DNA of 64,000 nt from Sphingopyxis sp. (lineage in GTDB: Bacteria > Pseudomonadota > Alphaproteobacteria > Sphingomonadales > Sphingomonadaceae). Positions within the stretch are counted from its first letter, which is position 1; every line of letters starts with the position of its first letter. Made by a program: the position numbers and the translations under genes. Shown piece by piece: positions 35,994-44,764 of this stretch. The DNA lies in assembly GCA_030148985.1 (NCBI GenBank), contig JASBSJ010000065.1:62001-126000 (forward strand), given 5' to 3'. The notes under the pieces are model-generated. The model made no database searches. It had not been told where the DNA came from and saw nothing but the letters and a program-made list of their open reading frames with translations.

Positions 35994-36945
35994 GCCCGAT
36001 TGTCCTGCCGATCCACGCCGCCTGATCGTCAAGCGCGCGGGCCGCGAGCGGCGCGATCGACATCGCTTCGAGGAAGCTGTGCGTGGCGCCCGCATAAACA
36101 TGGCTTTCGGTCGCGACCCCCGCGTCGGTCAGCCGCGCGGCGAAGGCATGATTGCTGTCGGCCAATATGTCGCATTCGGCGATCGCGACAAAAGCAGGTG
36201 GCAAGCCCGTCAGCTTGGCACGCAGCGGCGCGACCAATGGATCATTCAGTTGCGAGGGATCGGCAACATAATTGTCCCAGAATATATCCATCTCATCCGC
36301 CTCGAGCGAATAGTCGCCCTGTCCGAAACGCGCATAGCTCGGCGTATGTTCGGGCGCAAAGGCGCCATAGTTGAGGATCATCGCGGCGGGCATTGATCGA
36401 CCGGCGTCACGGCGCAGCAAACAGGTCGCAACCGACAGGTTGGCGCCCGCCGAATCGCCGCCAATAAACACCCGCTCGGCATCGAGGCTCAGCCGCGCTG
36501 CATTTGCCGCGATCCAGTCGAGCGCCGCCGAGCATTCGTGCAGCGCCACCGGAAATTTATGCTCGGGCGACAGGCTGTAATCGATGCCGATCACGGCGAC
36601 GCCCGCGCGCGCCGCATATTCGCGCATCAGCCGATCGTGCGTGTCGATACTGAACAAGGTCCAGCCGCCGCCGTGGATGTACAGCATCACCGGCAGCACC
36701 GCGTCTGCCATCGGGCGATGCAGCCGCAGGCGAATGCCGTTCATGTCCATATCGACGCTTTCGGCCATGATCGGGCCGTTCTCGCGCCATGGTTTGCGGA
36801 CCCGCTCGGCAACCGCGCGGCGCGTTGTCATGTCCGATCCGGGTGGGGCGGCATGGGTCACATAAGCGGCGTTGATCGCATCGACGAACCGCCGGATATC
36901 GGGGTCGACCAGGTCATCCTGCATGGCATTCAAGCCGTTCGACAT
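35977..36945 (-). CDS. Alpha/beta hydrolase, hormone-sensitive-lipase family esterase
   Basis: A 322-residue esterase. The oxyanion motif is HGGGWTLFS, and the nucleophile elbow GGDSAGANLSV holds the serine. The aspartate is probably in AECDILADSNHAF and the histidine in YAGATHSFLE. These identify family IV (HSL) carboxylesterases, which cleave short acyl esters. The start at 36945 follows GGAAGGAA. It leads a leftward three-gene operon with the PaiB-like and HDAC-like genes and is divergent from the AraC regulator at 37120, the obvious candidate to control it. Confidence 0.88.
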   Translation of the reverse strand: MSNGLNAMQDDLVDPDIRRFVDAINAAYVTHAAPPGSDMTTRRAVAERVRKPWRENGPIMAESVDMDMNGIRLRLHRPMADAVLPVMLYIHGGGWTLFSIDTHDRLMREYAARAGVAVIGIDYSLSPEHKFPVALHECSAALDWIAANAARLSLDAERVFIGGDSAGANLSVATCLLRRDAGRSMPAAMILNYGAFAPEHTPSYARFGQGDYSLEADEMDIFWDNYVADPSQLNDPLVAPLRAKLTGLPPAFVAIAECDILADSNHAFAARLTDAGVATESHVYAGATHSFLEAMSIAPLAARALDDQAAWIGRTIGHVTPV

Positions 36946-37119
36946 CCTGATATTCCTTCCCGGAGCGCTTCTTTCGGCCCTGATAGCTTTTGACGACGTC
37001 TTCCTATCGACCGTTCGGGCCAAACACCACATGGTGCAGGCCATTAGCCCTATTGCCACTGGCCAGGGCCCAGCGCGGCCTATAGCGTGGTATCAGCCGA
37101 TATTTGTGGAGAATGGGCC

Positions 37120-37878
37120 ATGAAGCACAGCGTCGACGTTCTTTCGTTCGATCGCCCGGTCATCGCGCTGCAGGATGAATATCCCGCTGGCTTCGTCGAT
37201 CCGATGCACAGCCATGACCATGTCCAGATCCTCTACGCGTCTGCCGGGGTGATGTCGGTCCGCACCCCCGAAACCAGCTTCGTCATCCCGCCGCAGCGCG
37301 CCGTCTGGCTGCCCGCAGGGATGCGGCACGAGGTGGCATGCCGCGGTCCGGTGTCGCTCCGCACCTTATATTTGCCGAGCGCGCCGGGAGAGGAGGCGCG
37401 AACGTGCCGCGTCTTTGAAGTATCGAACCTGCTGAAATCGCTTATCCTCGAAGTCGTCGATTTCCCGCCGCTCTACGACATCGCGGGCCGCGAAGGGCGC
37501 ATCATCGGTCTGTTGCTCGACGAGATCGAACGGATGCCCAATGCGCCCTATCAGGTATCGATGCCGTCCGACCCGCGGCTGCTGCGCGTGTGCAACGCGA
37601 TCCTGGGCGATCCGTCGGATCCGCGCGATATCGACGATTGGGCCGATCTCGCCGCGATGGGGCGCCGAACCTTCACGCGCAGTTTCAAGCAGGAGACCGG
37701 CATGGGGCTCGCGGTGTGGCGCCAGCAGGTGCGGTTGATGGAAGCCCTGTCGCTGCTCGCCGCCGGCGCGTCGATCACCCAGGTCACCTACGAGGTCGGC
37801 TATGACAGCCCCAGCGGCTTCGCCGCCATGTTCCGCCGCGCCTTTGGCGTGCCGCCGAGTCAGTATCTGAAAGATTGA
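37120..37878 (+). CDS. AraC-family transcriptional regulator
   Basis: A 252-residue regulator. The N-terminal cupin sensor domain has PMHSHDHVQILYASAGVM and VIPPQRAVWLPAG. The C-terminal AraC helix-turn-helix pair includes RRTFTRSFKQETGMGLAVW and VGYDSPSGFAAMFRRAFG. The ATG at 37120 follows GGAGAATGG. It is divergent from the esterase operon, with 174 bp between the starts, and probably regulates that operon. The IS3 remnant begins immediately after its stop. Confidence 0.9.
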   Translation: MKHSVDVLSFDRPVIALQDEYPAGFVDPMHSHDHVQILYASAGVMSVRTPETSFVIPPQRAVWLPAGMRHEVACRGPVSLRTLYLPSAPGEEARTCRVFEVSNLLKSLILEVVDFPPLYDIAGREGRIIGLLLDEIERMPNAPYQVSMPSDPRLLRVCNAILGDPSDPRDIDDWADLAAMGRRTFTRSFKQETGMGLAVWRQQVRLMEALSLLAAGASITQVTYEVGYDSPSGFAAMFRRAFGVPPSQYLKD

Positions 37879-37879
37879 G

Positions 37880-38077
37880 TCAATGCCACCCGATCCCGAC
37901 ATCGCCGTCGCAGGCCAGCACCGCGTTCGACGTCAGCTCCGTGTCGTTGTCGCTGACGATCATCTTCGGCGCACCGTCAGCCCTTCCTCGCGATAGAGCC
38001 GCTGCCTCTTCTTGCGGTTGATGGTGATGCCGTCCCGGAGAAGCGGGAAATGCAGGCGGCGATAGCCGAACACCGAC
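37880..38077 (-). pseudogene. IS3-family transposase (OrfB) remnant
   Basis: The minus strand encodes FGYRRLHFPLLRDGIT and INRKKRQRLYREE, a typical IS3 OrfB segment. It then jumps after a large internal deletion to KMIVSDNDTELTSNAVLA from the catalytic core (SDN with the second acidic residue), ending GIGWH. No start, OrfA or terminal repeats are present. It is a relic between the AraC gene and the SEL1 cluster. Confidence 0.8.
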
Positions 38078-38120
38078 GCTGCTGCGCCTGATCGAGTTTA
38101 AGCTCCCCACCGGCTGGGCC

Positions 38121-39491
38121 CTATTCGAATTTGTCGAAATGCGCGCGGCGGACGGCCTCCGCCATTACCGGATTGAGCGCCTTGATCGCTGCGGCTTTCT
38201 TTTCCCAGAAGACCGCATCCGGGGTCTGGACCCGGCCGCCCGGTGTGCCGCGTCCCGCACGGTGCATGGCGGCAGCCTGTTCGGCGCCATCAAGCTGGCT
38301 GTTGTTGGCGGCCTTTTCGAAGAGCGCGAGCGCAAAAGCTTCGTTCTTTGCCACGCCGCGCCCTTCGCGGTAGGCGTAGGCGGCGGTCACCTGGGCGGGG
38401 CCGAACCCCGCCAGTGCCGCCTTGGCGGCATATTCAAAGCCCTGGACATGATCGGCCGGGATGGAGCGTCCCGAAAGCAGTTCGAAGCCAAGGCCATAGG
38501 CCGCCAATATGCTGCCTGCATCGACCGCGCGTTTCATGTAGAAGACATATTTTCCGGGGTCTTTGGCGACCGTTCCGCCGCTGCCGGTACGTCCGGTGAG
38601 ATATATGTCGGCCAGCTTTCGGCTGGCCAGAATGTCGCCGCGACCGGACAGGTTGGAAAGGATCGTGACCGCCTGATCAAGATTAGGCTCCAGCAACCAT
38701 TGCGGCTTTGCGCGCTCGGCACTGTTCGCGGCATAGTCGGAAAAGCTGAAAGGCTTGTCTGCGCCCTGCTGTTCGCGGGCTGGTGCGGGGACGGCAATGC
38801 CCGTTTGCAAGGCGCCCGCCAGTAAATGGCTGGCTTCATCGCCGGGCCGCGGGTGCGCCACCAATGCAAACGCGACCGCTTTGGCGATCATATCGCGCTT
38901 CTCTGTGCGGTAGAGCGCGAAGATCTCGGGCCGCTTCTTGCTCCCATGACCTAGTTTCATCAGCTTTTTATGATCGGTTTTGAGCTCGCCGCCATCTTCG
39001 CAAAAGCTGCAAAAGCCGGGCTTGAAGGCGAGGCGTACATAGCCGGCGACCGCGTCGCGATCGCCGGCCTCGGCCCCTTGCCGATAATAATCGAGCGATT
39101 CATCGAGATCGCGCATGCCATATTCGACCGACTCGGCGAGCAGCCCGACGCGCGCGAAGGCGGGCGCATATTTCTGGCCCATCGCCATCGCGTAATATTT
39201 CATCATATTTTCCCGAATCTTGTCGCGCGACCAGCTTTCGCCAAGCAGATCATCGCGAATGCGGTCGGCGAACCGCACCTGCGCGGCGGCCTTTCCCGCG
39301 TCGGCTTCGGCCTTCAGCGCGAGGATGTCGGGCTTGGCGTACCAGGCCTTGACCCGTGCCTCCGACGCTTTCAGCGCTTCGGGCGAAACGCTGCCTATGC
39401 CGATCGCAAGATCGCCCGATTGTGAATGCGCCGGTACGGCGACCATCGCCAGCACCAGACCAAGGGCAAGCCGCCCGTTCAAGATAGCCAT
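38121..39491 (-). CDS. Secreted SEL1-repeat protein
   Basis: A 456-residue protein. Its signal peptide MAILNGRLALGLVLAMVAVPAHS ends near residue 23. Several SEL1/TPR-like helical repeats follow, for example GKYVFYMKRAVDAGSILAAYG and QVTAAYAYREGRGVAKNEAF. A CSFC pair occurs in GFCSFCEDGG. SEL1 repeats mediate protein-protein contacts. ATG 39491 with AGGGAG upstream gives the signal peptide. It is the last gene of the leftward six-gene cluster and lies 7 bp after the gene before it. No enzymatic motif is visible. Confidence 0.75.
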   Translation of the reverse strand: MAILNGRLALGLVLAMVAVPAHSQSGDLAIGIGSVSPEALKASEARVKAWYAKPDILALKAEADAGKAAAQVRFADRIRDDLLGESWSRDKIRENMMKYYAMAMGQKYAPAFARVGLLAESVEYGMRDLDESLDYYRQGAEAGDRDAVAGYVRLAFKPGFCSFCEDGGELKTDHKKLMKLGHGSKKRPEIFALYRTEKRDMIAKAVAFALVAHPRPGDEASHLLAGALQTGIAVPAPAREQQGADKPFSFSDYAANSAERAKPQWLLEPNLDQAVTILSNLSGRGDILASRKLADIYLTGRTGSGGTVAKDPGKYVFYMKRAVDAGSILAAYGLGFELLSGRSIPADHVQGFEYAAKAALAGFGPAQVTAAYAYREGRGVAKNEAFALALFEKAANNSQLDGAEQAAAMHRAGRGTPGGRVQTPDAVFWEKKAAAIKALNPVMAEAVRRAHFDKFE

Positions 39492-39498
39492 TGCCCGT

Positions 39499-40464
39499 TC
39501 ACTCCCTGTTTGCGCCCGTTGCGCGTGTTTCCTGCGTCGCCGAAGCGCCGTTTGCGCGGCTGCACGATTGGTCATGGCCAAGGCTGCACGCCCTTGCGAA
39601 TGCCGTTTCGGCGCCGCCGGGATTGCGGATGTTGGCCGGTCCGTCGCGCAGCAAGCTGCCGAGGTTGAAACAAGCATTGGGTTCGCCCGCTTCGCACGCC
39701 CGTTGCAGCAGCGCCTCCGCGCGGCGATGATCGGCGGTGCCGGTCATGCCGTTCATCCAGATCACGCCCATATTGTCACAGGCGCGCATCGAACCGTCGG
39801 TACAGGCTCGGTCGAGCAATCCGGCGGCGCGCGTAATATCCGCCGGTCCCGCCTCGCCGACCATCAGCATATAGCCGAAATTGGCGCAGCCCTCGGCGCT
39901 GCGTGCCTCGCAAGCGGCTTCGAACATCCGTCGCGCACCGGAGAGGTCGCGCGGTCCGCCTTCGCCAAATTTCATCATGGCGGCGGCATTGTTGCATCCG
40001 CCGGCAAGCTTGCCGTCGCATGCTTTCGTGAAAAGCGCGCGCGCATCGGCCAGAGCGGCCGTTGCGCCGGACCTGCTGTAACGCATCTGCCCGAGATTAT
40101 AGCAGCCGCCTGCATAACCCGCGTCGCACGATTGCCGGAAATGGCGCGCTGCTGCGGCGAGGTCAGGCGGACCACCGACACCATCTTGCAGCAAGGCGCC
40201 GAGGAAATTGCAGCTCATCGCATCGTCTGCGGCACAGGCTTTTGCGGCGTAGCGGCGCGCGGCGGCATAGTCCTGGGCGACATCCTTGCCTTCATAAAGG
40301 CGTATCGCTTCGCGTCGGCACGCCTTTGCATCGCGCTGAATGTCGCACGCTGCTGCATTGTCCGTCGCCTCAACCTTCTCCGCAGCGGTTGCTTCGGCGT
40401 TGGCACCAACGCAGGCGACCAAGAGCGACGAAAGGATGGCGAGCCTTGCGATTGATACCGTCAT
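39499..40464 (-). CDS. Cysteine-rich secreted SEL1/Hcp-like repeat protein
   Basis: A 321-residue protein with a signal peptide (LAILSSLLVACVGANA). Repeats of about 36 residues follow, each with a pair of cysteines: for example ACAADDAMSCNFLG, SCDAGYAGGCYNLG, ACDGKLAGGCNNAA and ACEARSAEGCANFG. The pattern ACxxGxxxxCxNLG with GxGGxxD linkers is that of Helicobacter Hcp-type SEL1 proteins, where each cysteine pair forms a disulfide. It is therefore probably periplasmic or extracellular. GGAGGA precedes the ATG, and its start overlaps the stop of the next upstream gene. Confidence 0.82.
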   Translation of the reverse strand: MTVSIARLAILSSLLVACVGANAEATAAEKVEATDNAAACDIQRDAKACRREAIRLYEGKDVAQDYAAARRYAAKACAADDAMSCNFLGALLQDGVGGPPDLAAAARHFRQSCDAGYAGGCYNLGQMRYSRSGATAALADARALFTKACDGKLAGGCNNAAAMMKFGEGGPRDLSGARRMFEAACEARSAEGCANFGYMLMVGEAGPADITRAAGLLDRACTDGSMRACDNMGVIWMNGMTGTADHRRAEALLQRACEAGEPNACFNLGSLLRDGPANIRNPGGAETAFARACSLGHDQSCSRANGASATQETRATGANRE

Positions 40465-41660
40465 TGCCGATCCTCCTTCGCCGGCATCGGGGCATTGGCC
40501 CACGCGAGGCTCGCCCTGATGTCGCCGATCTTCTGCTTTTGAACGCCGGGGGTGCGGCCGATGTCCAGAAACTCGGTCCACTCCTTGCCCTTAACGCGAT
40601 AAGCCAGCGTGGCCGTGTGATCATCGGCTGCGCGGCCCAGCTGGGTCTGGTGGGCGGCGGGCAGGGTGAATTCCGCCGCGCCAACCGCCGTGTTGCCGCT
40701 GCCGCTTTGCTTCGCAAGCGGCAGGCGGCTGCCGTCGGACAGGCGCAGTTCAAGCTCGTCGATATTGCTCTTCATCCGCGCAACCCAGCGTCCGGTGCGG
40801 GTGATGTACATCATGCCGCGGGGGTCGAAGGTGCCGGGCCGCGACAGGTGAAAGAAGACCACCTCCTTGTCCGCCCGGTCGAGGATGCGATAGACGTTCA
40901 AGCCCGCCGACAGCCGCGATCCCGTAAACCCGCCCCGGCGCGACCGCCATACCCCCAGTTCGAGCGACAGCGGCCGCAGCGCCACGCGCGTCCCGGCCGA
41001 GGTTAACACGCGCTTCGGTCCAGGCCCCTTTTGAAACATCAAAAGCAGGTCTTCGCTGTGCAAAAGCGATTCATATCCGGCCTGCATCAGCGCCGAATAT
41101 TTCGTCCGTTTGCATTCCACGTCGATCATCGCGGCAAAGTCTTTCGACAGCGCTTCGAACTCCGCCTTGCGCGGGTCATCGACATAGTGGCGCAGGACGG
41201 CGTTGGCGGGATAGGACCATTCCATTTTGCTGAGCGCGGCATATTCCCCGTCGACCTGGCAATCCTTCGGCTCGCTGCTGACCTTGCTCGGCGCAGCGAT
41301 CAGCGCGTCGGCGACCAGTCTGGCGCTGTCTATCAGCTTCCATGGGTCCGGACGGGCGGCGCGCGTCAGGCATCCGCGCCATTCGGATTTGCCCTTATCG
41401 AAACTCGCGATCCTGGCCCATTGTTCGGCTTTCAGCGCGCGTCGCAAATCGGATTTCACCGTGAAGCGCAGTCGTACGAGCGCGCGATAGGCGCCCAGAG
41501 TGAACAGGTCACAGCCTTCGTTCGCGCCCAGCGCATAGTCGGTAAGGGCGTAAAGATTGGCGAGTGACTGAACATGCTGAGCATTGCCCGCCTGCGCGGC
41601 AGCCGGTGGAGCTTGTCCGACGAGGGCGAGCGATGCGACGAGCGCGGCAGTTTTGTTCAC
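40461..41660 (-). CDS. Secreted protein of unknown function
   Basis: A 399-residue protein with a GTG start and signal peptide (MNKTAALVASLALVG...AAAQ). I do not recognise a domain. The first half is helical with scattered cysteines (GCDLF, RGCLTR, KDCQVDG, DVECKRT). The second half looks beta-rich with SLELGVWRSRRGG and GTFDPRGMMYITRTGRWVAR. The operon context with SEL1/Hcp-like proteins and a 4-bp overlap with the downstream gene suggest a shared envelope function. Confidence 0.6.
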   Translation of the reverse strand: MNKTAALVASLALVGQAPPAAAQAGNAQHVQSLANLYALTDYALGANEGCDLFTLGAYRALVRLRFTVKSDLRRALKAEQWARIASFDKGKSEWRGCLTRAARPDPWKLIDSARLVADALIAAPSKVSSEPKDCQVDGEYAALSKMEWSYPANAVLRHYVDDPRKAEFEALSKDFAAMIDVECKRTKYSALMQAGYESLLHSEDLLLMFQKGPGPKRVLTSAGTRVALRPLSLELGVWRSRRGGFTGSRLSAGLNVYRILDRADKEVVFFHLSRPGTFDPRGMMYITRTGRWVARMKSNIDELELRLSDGSRLPLAKQSGSGNTAVGAAEFTLPAAHQTQLGRAADDHTATLAYRVKGKEWTEFLDIGRTPGVQKQKIGDIRASLAWANAPMPAKEDRQ

Positions 41661-41672
41661 GATCTTTCCTTA

Positions 41673-42497
41673 TCAGTCGGGCATGGCGCGCGAAGGGCGC
41701 GATCGATGCGTTTTGATCGGCTGCGTTTCCTCGAACCGGATGGATGCGACCTCCATCCAGTTGCCGCGCGGCATGTCGAAGTCGATGAACATGATGCCGC
41801 CGGTCGCGCAGCAGCCGCCGTCGCTGGCCCGTTTCACCGGAACCGCAGCGAACATCTCGCGAAAATCGAACTGCACCCCACCGCCCTGCGAAAAGCCGTC
41901 GGGAAGCAGTGCGGCGGCTTCATCGAGCAGGTCGTTGACGTCGAAACTGGTCCAGCCCTGGTCATGGCGCGACAACAATATGTCGGCATTGCCCGCCCCG
42001 CTGCCCGCCCGTCGGCCGGGTGCGTGGAGCAGCATCAAATCCTTGCTGTTCTCGACCAGTGCGGGCGGTGCGAACCAGCCATCGGTCTGGCGCGCGGCAA
42101 GGATCGTCCAGTCGAGCGCACCGGCGCCTTCGGCAATCACCAGCATTTCGACCCGCGGGCCATCTTTCGGAAACAGGGCCATATGCTGCCATGTCAACGG
42201 CCGTCCCTGTTCGACCGACATGATGCTGCCGAACGCCATCGGGTAGCAGCGCGCCTCGCTGCGATAGAGGCATTGGCTCTCGAGCCCAGTCAGCATGTCC
42301 TGATCGATCCGGACAGCGCGCTCGACGTCTTCGGCGGTGCATCCGCTCTGATATTTGCCGTCCGGACAAACATATATGGTCGGGCCGTTGAATTCCTGCG
42401 GGACATCAACCGTACCAGCATCGCTCTCGGCTTTGGCGCTCACGGACATAAGGTTTAGCGCCGCAGCCGCGATGCCCGTCCACCAAAGACCGGTCAT
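41673..42497 (-). CDS. Secreted protein of unknown function
   Basis: A 274-residue protein starting MTGLWWTGIAAAALNLMSVS, a signal peptide cleaved near AKAES. The mature part has cysteines in YVCPDGKYQSGC and SQCLYRSEARCY, and a distinctive SDGGCCATGGIMFIDFDMPR near the C-terminus. No known domain is recognised. It overlaps the upstream SEL1 gene by 4 bp and ends 12 bp before the next gene, so it is part of the cluster. Confidence 0.6.
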   Translation of the reverse strand: MTGLWWTGIAAAALNLMSVSAKAESDAGTVDVPQEFNGPTIYVCPDGKYQSGCTAEDVERAVRIDQDMLTGLESQCLYRSEARCYPMAFGSIMSVEQGRPLTWQHMALFPKDGPRVEMLVIAEGAGALDWTILAARQTDGWFAPPALVENSKDLMLLHAPGRRAGSGAGNADILLSRHDQGWTSFDVNDLLDEAAALLPDGFSQGGGVQFDFREMFAAVPVKRASDGGCCATGGIMFIDFDMPRGNWMEVASIRFEETQPIKTHRSRPSRAMPD

Positions 42498-43393
42498 GCG
42501 GTGATCTGTCCGGCCAATGTGCAGCCGTCCTTGATGCCAAGCTTGCAACCCAGTCCGAAATAGCGCTTCGCGGCTGCCTTGTCGGCGGGGCCGCCCTGGC
42601 CGTCGCGCGACATGATCCCCGCGTTCATACACGCGCCGGCATTGCCCGTATTGCAGGCCTTGCCAAAGCTTGACCGCGCGCCCGTCAGATCTTTCGCGAC
42701 ACCGGCGCCATTATATTGCGCCCCACCATATTCGAGGCACCCGTCGGATTTCCCGGCCTTGCACGACAGGTCGAACGATTTCGCCGCGCCCGCCGCGTCG
42801 ACCGGACCGCCCTGACCGTCGCGTTGCAAAAGCGCGAGTGCGTAGCAGCCGTCCGCGGCGTTTCCGGGGCAGGATCGGGACAAATATTGCCGCGCCTTTG
42901 CCATGTCGGGTCCGCCGCCGACCCGGCCATGGAAATAGCTTGTCCCAAGGTCGTAGCAGGCGTTGGCGAGCCTGGCGTTGCACGCCGTGGTCAGCGGTGC
43001 GATCGCGCCGGCCGGATCCGGTGCTCCGCCCGATCCGGATTTCAGCATCGATCCATAGACTTCACAGGATTTGGCGATGCTTTTGGTGCAGCCTTGGCGA
43101 TAGGCGCGGCGCGCCAACGGCAGGTCTTTGGCGCCGCCCTGGCCCTTGAATGCCATCGCGCCCAGATTGTTGCATGCTGCACCATTGCCATCGGTGAAGC
43201 AGCCGAGCTCATATTTCGTGCGGGCGGTAGCGAAATCGCCCGAATTAAAGGCCGCCTGCGCTTCCATGCTGGCGCCGCTGCCGCCCGCTTCGACCGTCAC
43301 CTTGTCGCTGGCCTGCGCGGTCGCCGCACCGGGCGTCAGCGCGGCCCCCGCCATCGCGGCCAACGCCGCCAGTGCGATTGTAAATGCTCTCAT
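42494..43393 (-). CDS. Cysteine-rich secreted SEL1/Hcp-like repeat protein
   Basis: A 299-residue protein with a signal peptide (MRAFTIALAALAAMAGAALT, cleaved near ATAQA). At least six disulfide-type SEL1 repeats follow: CFTDGNGAACNNLG, GCTKSIAKSCEVYG, ACNARLANACYDLG, SCPGNAADGCYALA, SCKAGKSDGCLEYG and ACNTGNAGACMNAG. It is a close structural analogue of the protein at 39499. GxGGxxD linkers recur between repeats. It is probably periplasmic. The ATG at 43393 is preferred because it gives the signal peptide. Confidence 0.82.
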   Translation of the reverse strand: MRAFTIALAALAAMAGAALTPGAATAQASDKVTVEAGGSGASMEAQAAFNSGDFATARTKYELGCFTDGNGAACNNLGAMAFKGQGGAKDLPLARRAYRQGCTKSIAKSCEVYGSMLKSGSGGAPDPAGAIAPLTTACNARLANACYDLGTSYFHGRVGGGPDMAKARQYLSRSCPGNAADGCYALALLQRDGQGGPVDAAGAAKSFDLSCKAGKSDGCLEYGGAQYNGAGVAKDLTGARSSFGKACNTGNAGACMNAGIMSRDGQGGPADKAAAKRYFGLGCKLGIKDGCTLAGQITA

Positions 43394-43409
43394 GTCGATG
43401 GCCCCCCTG

Positions 43410-44495
43410 TTATTGGCAAACCGGGTGGCTGCTGCCGAGGCGGCGGCTTCCGGTGCAATTATATGATCGGTATCGGTCGCGGGTTTGCTTCGCGATTTCG
43501 GCGCTGCTGGGCGTGCGAACGGGCTGGAAAGACGGCGACCGTCTGCCGGACGAATAATTGCCGCCCGCCGACCGGTTCTGCGCCTGCCAGCGCCGCGTGC
43601 TGGCGCCGGGCATGTTGGTGCAATTGTAAATCCCGCAGTCCTGCCCGCGTTTGCGTTTCGCGATCTCCGATGCGGCGATTCCGGCGACCGGCCCGGAGGG
43701 GAACCAATATTCCAGGACGTAAAGATGATCCTTGAATATGCCCGACATTGCGCCGGCGCGCGCGGCGGCCAGCGTGGCCGTTTCGGCCTGTGACTTCGAC
43801 CGGCTGTAATAGAGCGCATAATAGAGCGCGCTGTCGTAATTGCGCTCGGCCATGAAGCTTTCGAATACCGCTTGCTTCTTTGCCTGCGCCTCCTGCGCCG
43901 CCCGGCGCGAGGCCTGCTGCCGCGCTTCGATGGCGTGTCTGCGATCGCGGAGCTGCGTGCCGAACTGACAGATCTCGCGGCTGGAAGGGTCGCCGGGTTT
44001 GCAGGCATTCAGCGCGATCTGCTCGGCGGGCAGATAATCGTCCATATTGTAGAGGATGCGGGCCAGGTCGATGCACGATTGCCGATTGCCGAAATCGCAA
44101 TTCACCCGGCGATAGCGAAGCGCCTTTGCCGCATCGAATTGCTCCGATGCGCCGTCGGTGAAGATGGCTTCGGCGACCTCGCAGCCGTCGCGGTCCTGCG
44201 CCGAGCAGGCACGGACGGCGAAATTTCCGGCGCTGGCCAGGTCGCGTTCCACCTCGCCTTCGCCCGCAAAGAAAATCAGCGCCAACCGCCCGCATGCCGC
44301 CGGTTCATTAGCGGCGCAGGCCGTCTGCAGGTATCGAAGGCTCAAAAACGGATCATAGTCGGCGTGCGCTGGGTCGGACAAAGTCCGGCCCGCTGCCCAG
44401 CAAGCTGATGTGTCGCCGGAATCGCAAAGCTGGCTGGTTTCGGCCAGGGTTGACTCGACATCGGTGGCGTGCGCCGCCCCGTTGTACCAAAGCAT
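43410..44495 (-). CDS. Secreted SEL1-like protein with unclear start
   Basis: 361 residues are counted from ATG 44495. Cysteine-paired SEL1-like repeats occupy the N-terminal half (CDSGDTSACWAAG, ACAANEPAACGRLA, CDFGNRQSCIDLA). An Ala/Gln/Arg-rich helix (EARQQASRRAAQEAQAKKQA) and a Ser/Arg-rich tail with CxxxNCT motifs (DCGIYNCTN, YNCTGS) follow. From this ATG the signal peptide is cut short and no Shine-Dalgarno sequence is seen. Reading 18 codons further up to an ATT at 44549, just after GGAGGAAG (44554-44561), gives a full signal peptide (KEAVGILITILLMLWYNGAA). It is the first gene of the cluster. Confidence 0.65.
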   Translation of the reverse strand: MLWYNGAAHATDVESTLAETSQLCDSGDTSACWAAGRTLSDPAHADYDPFLSLRYLQTACAANEPAACGRLALIFFAGEGEVERDLASAGNFAVRACSAQDRDGCEVAEAIFTDGASEQFDAAKALRYRRVNCDFGNRQSCIDLARILYNMDDYLPAEQIALNACKPGDPSSREICQFGTQLRDRRHAIEARQQASRRAAQEAQAKKQAVFESFMAERNYDSALYYALYYSRSKSQAETATLAAARAGAMSGIFKDHLYVLEYWFPSGPVAGIAASEIAKRKRGQDCGIYNCTNMPGASTRRWQAQNRSAGGNYSSGRRSPSFQPVRTPSSAEIAKQTRDRYRSYNCTGSRRLGSSHPVCQ

Positions 44496-44764
44496 GAGCA
44501 GAATCGTGATCAGGATACCGACGGCTTCCTTCGACGCTATCGTGAAAATCTCACTTCCTCCGGGCTGCCTGTACTTGCCGCGCCGACTACGCTGCCGCCG
44601 AGCGAAACTGATTTTAAGGCGGCGGCGCCATTGGCCTTATCGGTCAAGACGCCGCCGGCTGCCGGCGGTGGGTCGCAGATTGCCGTCAGCGACTGCAATT
44701 CAGTCGAATTGCTCGTTCGTTTCATCCTCCATATGGAGGAAGCCGAAGATTTATTCGCAGAATT

